This document shows positions 58,315 to 64,000 of a DNA stretch of 64,000 nt, one piece after another. This stretch comes from DASUAS01 sp963819475 (GTDB taxonomy: Bacteria; Actinomycetota; Acidimicrobiia; IMCC26256; DASPTH01): NCBI GenBank assembly GCA_963819475.1, contig CAWFWE010000009.1:35357-99356 (forward strand). Reading direction: 5' to 3'. The notes beneath the pieces are model-generated. The model saw only the letters and a program-made list of their open reading frames with translations. It searched no databases and was not told the origin of the DNA. Positions within the stretch are counted from its first letter, which is position 1; every line of letters begins with the position of its first letter. Both the position numbers and the translations under genes were made by a program.

Positions 58315-60477
58315 GTGGCCGAGCACCAAGTGCGCGACCGCGCCGGCCTCACGCTGCGCGAGCTCGCGGCGCACCGCGTCACCGAGCTCAAGGCCGTCGG
58401 CGACAAGCTGCGGTCGGGGCTGGCGGAGATGGGCATCGAGACCGTGCTCGACCTGCTCGAGCACTACCCCCGGCGGTACGTCGACCGCACCGAGCGGGCC
58501 GAGATCCACGAGCTCGAGATCGGCCAGGAGGCGACGGTCGACGCCGAGGTGCGAGCCGTCCACGCCCGCCGGACGCGTGACCGCAAGCGCACGATCGTGA
58601 ACGCGACCGTCTACGACGGCACCGGCCTGCTCGAGATCGTGTTCTTCAACCAGGCGTGGCGCGAGCGCCAGCTGCGACCCGGCACGCAGGTGTCGCTGTT
58701 CGGCAAGGTGGAGAGCTACCGGGGGAAGCGCCAGATGACCAACCCGGTCGTCGACGTGCTCGCCGATCCCGACGCCGGCTCCGACGTCACCGGGACCATC
58801 GTGCCGGTGTACCCGCAGTCGGGGAAGGCCGAGGTGCACACGTGGCAGCTGCGCCGCGCGGTGGCGTCGTGCCTCGAACGCACGAAGGCGCGGGGCTTCG
58901 CCGATCCGCTCGACGACCGGCTGCGCGCCGCGCACGGCCTCGTCGACCGGGGGAGCGCGTACCGCAACATCCACCGGCCCGAGACCATGGCCGACCGGTA
59001 CGGCGCCGCCAACCGGCTGAAGTTCGACGAGTTCCTGCGCATGCAGCTGGCGCTGGTGGCACGCAAGCGCGCGCTGGCCGCCGAGGCGACCGGGATCGAG
59101 CACGTCACCGACGGCGCGCTCGTGCCCGCGTTCCACGCTGCGCTCCCGTTCCCGCTCACCGACGACCAGGCCTCGGCCATCGCGCAGATCGCCGACGACA
59201 TGGCACGCCCGGCGCCGATGCACCGGCTCCTCCAGGGCGAGGTGGGCTCGGGCAAGACGGTGGTGGCGCTCACCGCGCTCCTGACTGCCGTGCAGGGCGG
59301 CCACCAGGGTGCGTTCATGGCCCCGACCGAGGTGCTGGCCGAGCAGCACGAGCTCACCATGCGGTCGCTGCTCGGCCCGCTGACCGTGCGCGACGACGGC
59401 ACGCTGCTCGGCGAGCGACCGGTGCGGGTGGCGCTCCTCACCAACCGGACCCCGGCGGCGGAGCGGCGGCGGATCGCCGACGGCCTGCTCGCGGGCGAGG
59501 TCGACATCCTGGTCGGAACCCACACGCTGATCTACGGCGGCGTGGAGTTCGCCCGGCTCGGGGTCGCGGTGATCGACGAGCAGCACCGCTTCGGCGTGGA
59601 GCAGCGCGACCTGCTGCGGGCGAAGGGCAACTCGCCCGATGTGCTCGTGATGACCGCGACGCCGATCCCCCGCACCGCCGCGATGCTGATCTACGGCGAC
59701 CTCGACAAGACCGAGCTGCGCCACCTGCCGGCAGGGCGATCACCCATCGAGACCACGGTCGTCGGCGGCGGCCCCCTGGAACGGGTGCAGGTGTACGAGA
59801 AGGTGCGGTCCGAGGTCGCGGCGGGCCGGCAGGCCTACGTCGTGTGCCCGCTCGTCGAGGGCTCGGACAAGCTCGAGGCGCGCGCCGCCACCGAGGAGCT
59901 CGAGCGGCTGCGCGCCGAGGAGCTCGCCGACCTGCGCCTCGGCCTGCTCCACGGCCAGATGCCGGCGGCCGACAAGGAGGCCGCCATGCGCGCGTTCCGG
60001 GCCGGCGAGACCGACGTGCTCGTGGCGACGACCGTCATCGAGGTCGGTGTCGACGTCCCCAACGCGACGGTGATGGTGATCGAGGACGCCGACCGCTTCG
60101 GCCTGCTGCAACTTCACCAGCTGCGCGGCCGCATCGGTCGTGGCGCGCACCGTTCGATCTGCTACCTCCTCGCCGAGCCGACCACGCCGCAGGGCGAGGC
60201 GCGCATGCAGGCGATGGTGGAGTCGGGCGACGGCTTCGAGCTGGCCGAGCGCGACCTCGCCATCCGCGGCGCGGGCGAGGTGTTCGGCGAGCGCCAGGCC
60301 GGTTGGACCGACCTCAAGCTCGGCCGCCTCCCGCAGGACGAGGCGATCGTCTTCGAGGCGCGCGGCGTGGCCGAGGACATCCTCGACGCCGATGCCGACC
60401 TCGTGCAGCACGCGCAGCTGCGCGAAGAGGTGCAGGACCTCCTCGGCGACGCGGTCGACTTCCTGTTCAAGAGCTGA
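58315..60477 (+). CDS. recG: ATP-dependent DNA helicase RecG
   Basis: A 720-residue fork-reversal helicase. An N-terminal wedge/OB domain (YPRRYVDRT to GKVESYRGKRQM), then helicase motifs: I GEVGSGKTVVALTAL, II DEQHRFGVEQR, III MTATPIPRTAAM, VI QLRGRIGRGAHRS, and the C-terminal TRG region ERDLAIRGAGEVFGERQ. Start GTG 58315, 10 nt after the DAK-family gene. Its stop shares a base with the rsmD start. Confidence 0.96.
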   Translation: MAEHQVRDRAGLTLRELAAHRVTELKAVGDKLRSGLAEMGIETVLDLLEHYPRRYVDRTERAEIHELEIGQEATVDAEVRAVHARRTRDRKRTIVNATVYDGTGLLEIVFFNQAWRERQLRPGTQVSLFGKVESYRGKRQMTNPVVDVLADPDAGSDVTGTIVPVYPQSGKAEVHTWQLRRAVASCLERTKARGFADPLDDRLRAAHGLVDRGSAYRNIHRPETMADRYGAANRLKFDEFLRMQLALVARKRALAAEATGIEHVTDGALVPAFHAALPFPLTDDQASAIAQIADDMARPAPMHRLLQGEVGSGKTVVALTALLTAVQGGHQGAFMAPTEVLAEQHELTMRSLLGPLTVRDDGTLLGERPVRVALLTNRTPAAERRRIADGLLAGEVDILVGTHTLIYGGVEFARLGVAVIDEQHRFGVEQRDLLRAKGNSPDVLVMTATPIPRTAAMLIYGDLDKTELRHLPAGRSPIETTVVGGGPLERVQVYEKVRSEVAAGRQAYVVCPLVEGSDKLEARAATEELERLRAEELADLRLGLLHGQMPAADKEAAMRAFRAGETDVLVATTVIEVGVDVPNATVMVIEDADRFGLLQLHQLRGRIGRGAHRSICYLLAEPTTPQGEARMQAMVESGDGFELAERDLAIRGAGEVFGERQAGWTDLKLGRLPQDEAIVFEARGVAEDILDADADLVQHAQLREEVQDLLGDAVDFLFKS

Positions 60478-61031
60478 TGCCCCTCCGCGTGATCGCCGGC
60501 GCGGCGGGCGGGCGCCGGCTGGTCGCGCCGAAGGGCGGCACGCGCCCGACCACCGACCGCCTGAAGGAGGCGTTGTTCGCGTCGCTCGGGCACCGCCTCG
60601 ACGACGCGGCCGTGCTCGATCTCTACGCGGGGAGCGGTGCGCTGGCGATCGAGGCGCTGTCACGGGGCGCGGCACGCGCGGTGCTGGTGGACCGCGACTC
60701 CGCCGCCGAGGTGGCGGTGCGCGCCAACCTCTCGACCACCGGCTTCGACGCCGTCGCCAGGTTCGTGCGGTCGCCGGTGGAGCGCTTCCTGCGCGCCGAC
60801 GCGCCGACACGTCCCTTCGATCTCGTGTTCCTCGACCCGCCCTACGACGCCCCGTCGACCGAGGTCACGGCGGTGCTGGAGCAGCTGCGCGGGGCGCCGT
60901 GGCTGACGCCCGGCGCGACCGTCGTCGTCGAACGACCCAAGGGGGGCGCACCGGTCGAGCTCCCCGACGGTTGGGGGATCGAGAAGGAACGGGCATACGG
61001 CGATACGCTCCTGGTGGTCGCGATCGCCTGA
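60477..61031 (+). CDS. rsmD: 16S rRNA (guanine966-N2)-methyltransferase
   Basis: A 184-residue SAM-dependent methyltransferase: RVIAGAAGGRRLVAPKG at the start, TRPTTDRLKEALF, SAM motif VLDLYAGSGALAIEALSRGA and catalytic DPPY in FLDPPYDA. It is coupled to recG (TGATG) and followed by coaD, the conserved gene pair. Confidence 0.95.
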   Translation: MPLRVIAGAAGGRRLVAPKGGTRPTTDRLKEALFASLGHRLDDAAVLDLYAGSGALAIEALSRGAARAVLVDRDSAAEVAVRANLSTTGFDAVARFVRSPVERFLRADAPTRPFDLVFLDPPYDAPSTEVTAVLEQLRGAPWLTPGATVVVERPKGGAPVELPDGWGIEKERAYGDTLLVVAIA

Positions 61032-61062
61032 GCCGCGGCCTGCCGTCCCTACAGGAGCACTC

Positions 61063-61563
61063 GTGGCCACCGCCCTCTGCCCGGGCTCGTTCGATCCCGT
61101 CACCAACGGTCACCTCGACATCATCGAGCGGACCACGCGCCATTTCGACGACGTGATCGTCGCGGTGATCCGCAATCCACAGAAGACGCAGTCGCTCTTC
61201 AGCCTCGAGGAGCGCCAGGCCATGCTCGCCGAGGAGATCGCCCACCTCGAGAACGTCCGGATCGAGTTCTTCAAGGGCCTGCTGGTCGAGTTCGCCAAGG
61301 ACCACGGGGCCGAGTCGATCGTGAAGGGCCTCCGGGCGGTGTCCGACTTCGACTACGAGCTCCAGATGGCCCAGATGAACCAGCAGCTGTCGGGCATCGA
61401 CACCTTCTTCATCTCCACCAGCCCCCAGTACTCGTTCCTCTCGTCGAGCCTGGTGCGCGAGGTGGCCAAGTACGGCGGTGACGTGTCGGGGATGGTGCCG
61501 CCGAAGGTCGCCAAGCGGCTCAAGGAGCGCTTCGCCGAGCAGTCCGCAGGTGGCGATACGTGA
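61063..61563 (+). CDS. coaD: phosphopantetheine adenylyltransferase
   Basis: A 166-residue enzyme of coenzyme A synthesis that joins 4'-phosphopantetheine and ATP to dephospho-CoA. CPGSFDPVTNGHLDII holds the nucleotidyl-transfer T/HxGH motif, GLRAVSDFDYELQMAQMN the substrate contacts and YSFLSSSLVREVAKYGGD the ISSTxxR-like motif. Start GTG 61063 after AGGAGC. Confidence 0.97.
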   Translation: MATALCPGSFDPVTNGHLDIIERTTRHFDDVIVAVIRNPQKTQSLFSLEERQAMLAEEIAHLENVRIEFFKGLLVEFAKDHGAESIVKGLRAVSDFDYELQMAQMNQQLSGIDTFFISTSPQYSFLSSSLVREVAKYGGDVSGMVPPKVAKRLKERFAEQSAGGDT

Positions 61564-61573
61564 GCGCCGTCGC

Positions 61574-62131
61574 ATGAGTGATCAGCAGGCGTACGACCTC
61601 GAGACCCTCCTGCGCGAGATGCGGGACCTCATCGACACTGCGCGCACGATGCCCATGTCGGCGTCGGTCCTGGTGAACCGGGAGGAGACGCTCGAGCTCG
61701 TCGACGAGGCGCTCGCCGCGCTGCCCGAGGAGCTGCGTCACGCCCGGTGGCTCATCAAGGAGCGCGAGGAGTACCTCGTGCAGGCCCGGCGCGACGCCGA
61801 GGACATCGTGGAGGCGGGCCGGGTCCAGGCCGAGCGCATGGTCGAGCGCACCGAGGTCGCCCACGAGGCGCGGCGGGTCGCGCAGCAGGTCGTCGCCCAC
61901 GCCGAGGCCGACAGCCGGCGCCTCCGGCACGAGGCCGAGGACTACATCGACCAGAAGCTGGCCGCGTTCGAGGTCGTGCTCGAGCGCACCATGGCGACGG
62001 TGCAGAAGGGCCACGAGCAGCTGCAGGCGGTGGTGGAGCCGTTGCCCACCGACCTGCCCGACGAGCACACCGGGCTCGAATCGATGTACGAGAGCGGGGA
62101 GAACGCGGTCTACGACCAGGACGACCGCTGA
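61574..62131 (+). CDS. coiled-coil protein, DivIVA/AtpF-like
   Basis: A 185-residue, highly charged helical protein with a long coiled coil from about residue 25 to 150 (REEYLVQARRDAEDIVEAG, EADSRRLRHEAEDYIDQKL). Proteins of this kind, often labelled ATP synthase subunit B-like or DivIVA-like, occupy the site between coaD and DUF177 in many Actinobacteria and are thought to act in cell-wall growth. No membrane segment is present. ATG 61574 lies 10 nt after coaD. Confidence 0.75.
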   Translation: MSDQQAYDLETLLREMRDLIDTARTMPMSASVLVNREETLELVDEALAALPEELRHARWLIKEREEYLVQARRDAEDIVEAGRVQAERMVERTEVAHEARRVAQQVVAHAEADSRRLRHEAEDYIDQKLAAFEVVLERTMATVQKGHEQLQAVVEPLPTDLPDEHTGLESMYESGENAVYDQDDR

Positions 62132-62182
62132 CGTCCGATTTCGGCGGGTTGTCCGGTCCGTCCGCCACGGAGGTCCGGCTGC

Positions 62183-62188
62183 TATCCT
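62183..62188 (+). promoter_or_regulatory. putative -10 box of DUF177-rpmF-plsX genes
   Basis: TATCCT, with a leader of about 78 nt to ATG 62273. Confidence 0.42.
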
Positions 62189-62272
62189 GGCGCGTCCGGC
62201 CGACGGGCGTCCTGTCCCCGTCGCCCGGCGCTTCTCCCGTTTCCAGGGTCGTTCGTTCCAGGCCGAAGCAGC

Positions 62273-62767
62273 ATGAGCGCACTCCGCATCGACGTCGCCG
62301 ACCTCCTCACCCATCCCGGCGCGCGCCGTCCGCTCCACGCCGAGGCAGCCGTCGCCGACCTCGGCACGCCCGTCGCCCGCATCGTCGAGCCGGTGCGGCT
62401 CGATCTGGTGCTGGAGCGGGTGCCCGACGGCATCGTCGCCCGGGGCGAGCTGCACGCTCGCTGGGAGGGCGAGTGCAGCACCTGCCTCCGCGAGCTGGCC
62501 GCCGACCTCGACGTCGGCGTGGGCGAGCTGTTCGAGCCGCATCCGCTCGACGAGGACACCTACCCGATCGAGGGCCACGAGATCGACCTCGAGCAGCTGG
62601 TGCGTGACGCGCTGGTGCTCGAGCTGCCGCTGGCGCCGGCGTGCGACGATGCGCACTGCGCCCCGGCGACCGTGCCGGGCGTGCTCGTCGGCGCCACCGA
62701 CCCCGATGTCGCCGGCCCCGAGCCCACCGATCCGCGCTGGGCCCCCCTCTCCGAGCTCGACCTCTGA
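62273..62767 (+). CDS. DUF177 (YceD-like) protein
   Basis: A 164-residue protein with the DUF177 core: GELHARWEGECSTCLRELAA, then DEDTYPIEGHEIDLEQLVRD and PLAPACDDAHC. The four cysteines are typical and may bind zinc. It is linked to 23S rRNA accumulation or ribosome assembly in plants and E. coli, and its position before rpmF is strongly conserved. Start ATG 62273. Confidence 0.92.
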   Translation: MSALRIDVADLLTHPGARRPLHAEAAVADLGTPVARIVEPVRLDLVLERVPDGIVARGELHARWEGECSTCLRELAADLDVGVGELFEPHPLDEDTYPIEGHEIDLEQLVRDALVLELPLAPACDDAHCAPATVPGVLVGATDPDVAGPEPTDPRWAPLSELDL

Positions 62768-62786
62768 CGCAACAGGAGCACCCCGA

Positions 62787-62966
62787 ATGGCAGTCCCCAA
62801 GCGCAAGACCCCCCGGGCGAAGACGCGGCAGCGCCGCGCCTCGAACTGGCGGCTCGCGGCGCCGGCCCGCTCGACCTGTCCGAACTGCGGCGCGGTCAAG
62901 CAGCCCCACATCGTGTGCGGCAACTGCGGCTGGTACGGCGGCCGCCAGGTGATCGACGTCGAGTAG
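62787..62966 (+). CDS. rpmF: 50S ribosomal protein L32
   Basis: A 59-residue L32, zinc-ribbon form: MAVPKRKTPRAKTRQRRA at the start, then CPNCGAVKQPHIVCGNCGWY. Start ATG 62787 has an AACAGGAGC ribosome binding site. It lies 19 nt after DUF177 and 7 nt before plsX. Confidence 0.97.
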   Translation: MAVPKRKTPRAKTRQRRASNWRLAAPARSTCPNCGAVKQPHIVCGNCGWYGGRQVIDVE

Positions 62967-62973
62967 CGCGCCC

Positions 62974-63959
62974 GTGCCCATCACCATTGCCGTCGACGCG
63001 ATGGGGGGCGACAACGCCCCCGGTGAGATCGTCGCGGGCGCGATCGAGGCCGCCGACGAGCTCGGCGTGCGGGTCCTGCTCGTCGGGTTGGAGCCCGCGA
63101 TCGGCCCGTTGCTGCCCGACGCCACGAGCGGCGTGGAGCTCGTGGCGGCCACCGAGGTCGTCGCGATGCACGACCCCCCGGCGTCGGTGCGCACCAAGAA
63201 GGACGCCTCGATCGTGATCGCGGCCGAGCTCGTGCGCGACGGCAAGGCGGACGCCATGGCCAGCGCGGGCAACACCGGCGCGGCCATGGCCGCGGCGCTG
63301 CTGCGCATGGGTCGCATCAAGGGCGCCGCCCGGCCCGCGATCGCGGTGCCGATCCCGGTCCCGGGACGCGCGCCGCAGATCCTGGTCGACGGCGGCGCCA
63401 CGGTCGACTGCACCGCGGAGTGGGTCCGCCAGTTCGCGGTGATGGGGCGCGAGTACCGCGCATCCACCAGGGGATCGACGAGCCGCGCCTCGGCCTGCTC
63501 TCGAACGGCGAGGAGGCCGGCAAGGGCGACGACCTGCGCAAGGCCATCTTCCCGTTGCTCGAAGGGATCCCGGGCTTCATCGGCAACGTCAAGGGTCGCG
63601 ACTTCATGCACGACACCGTCGACGTGATCGTCACCGACGGCTTCACCGGCAACGTCGCGCTCAAGACGGTGGAGGGCGCGATCCGCGGCACGGCCAAGCT
63701 GGTGTTCGACACCCTCATGTCCACCCCCGAGCTGCAGGCGGCGTCGGAGGCGGTGATGCCCGCCCTGCTCGAGGCCGCCGACACGCTGAACCCCGACTCC
63801 GAGGGTGGGTGCGTCCTCCTCGGCGTCGACGGCATCTGCGTGATCGCCCACGGGTCGTCGAACGCACGGGCGATGAAGAACTCCGTGCGCCGGGCGAAGG
63901 AGTGCGTCGAGGCGCGAGTCGTCGATCGGATGAAAGGTGCGGTGGCCGATGCCGGCTGA
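62974..63959 (+). pseudogene. plsX: phosphate acyltransferase PlsX, frameshifted
   Basis: PlsX makes acyl-phosphate from acyl-ACP for phospholipid synthesis. The N-terminal part (IAVDAMGGDNAPGEIVAGAI, ASAGNTGAAMAAALLRMGRI, DGGATVDCTAEW) and the C-terminal part (QGIDEPRLGLLSNGEE, GRDFMHDTVDVIVTDGFTGN, GVDGICVIAHGSS) are both intact but in different frames, breaking at about 63455-63461 (GREYR / RIHQGI). One missing C restores a 328-residue protein. Since plsX is normally essential and single-copy, the break is more likely an error in the sequence than a dead gene. Confidence 0.88.
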
Positions 63960-64000
63960 GACCCACGTGGAGCGCAGTCCCATCGGTCCCGACGACGTGT
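63949..64000 (+). CDS. start of the next gene, cut by the window end
   Basis: ATG 63949 overlaps the end of plsX by 11 nt and opens a frame (MPAETHVERSPIGPDDV) that runs off the window. An acyl carrier protein or ribonuclease III often follows plsX, but these 17 residues do not decide it. Confidence 0.35.
   Translation, partial: MPAETHVERSPIGPDDV

Overview
The window is a gene-dense, very GC-rich stretch with strong third-position GC bias and no rRNA, tRNA, CRISPR array or transposase that I can see. Several things point to an actinobacterium: the order recG-rsmD-coaD-(coiled coil)-DUF177-rpmF-plsX, a GTP-type PEP carboxykinase, PAC2, an F420-type (LLM) oxidoreductase, an MhuD-like heme oxygenase, a UvrD2-type helicase with HRDC, DivIVA-like proteins and many TAnnnT -10 boxes. 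The Acidimicrobiia are my best guess, but that is an inference, because no marker RNA is present.

Layout. 0-7.6 kb is a signalling and export block: the end of a response regulator fused to a class III cyclase, a MacB-like ABC ATPase and permease, a membrane histidine kinase, and two regulators on the other strand (a stand-alone receiver and a NarL type). 7.7-19.4 kb is core metabolism and housekeeping: a DUF2207 membrane protein, a CaiB/AMACR CoA-transferase, purK, gltBD, a LemA-like protein and a staphylococcal-type nuclease. 19.4-32.3 kb is the accessory part: a cyclase/NB-ARC regulator fused to DUF952, flanked by a broken duplicate of the nuclease 3' end; DUF3303; a thioesterase; two P450s; a divergent ABC exporter/TetR pair with a double palindromic operator; and a large SARP/cyclase/NB-ARC/TPR regulator broken by a frameshift. 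32.4-38.3 kb holds two sulfotransferases, VOC, TesB, an epimerase and DUF1214, probably small-molecule or lipid metabolism.

38.3-54 kb is mixed: a DivIVA-like protein, a GH63-type glycosidase, TetR, an ECF sigma factor, an LDH-like dehydrogenase, UvrD2 with a sigma-region-4-like partner, a structure-rich 379 bp intergenic stretch, a small zincin, a PH/SHOCT protein followed at its stop codon by five 63 bp tandem repeats, galK, an LLM oxidoreductase, PAC2, the MhuD-like enzyme, ddl and an AsnC-ligand-domain protein. 54-64 kb is conserved core: pckG, a cold-shock-like protein, rpmB, a DAK/FakA-like protein, recG, rsmD, coaD, DUF177, rpmF and plsX.

Two patterns run across the window. At least thirteen start codons have a -10-like hexamer ending 7-8 nt upstream and little room for a ribosome binding site, which suggests leaderless mRNAs. 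Four genes, including the normally essential plsX, carry single frameshifts that each look like the loss of 1-2 nt in a GC-rich run. Assembly or sequencing error is therefore a serious alternative to real pseudogenes.
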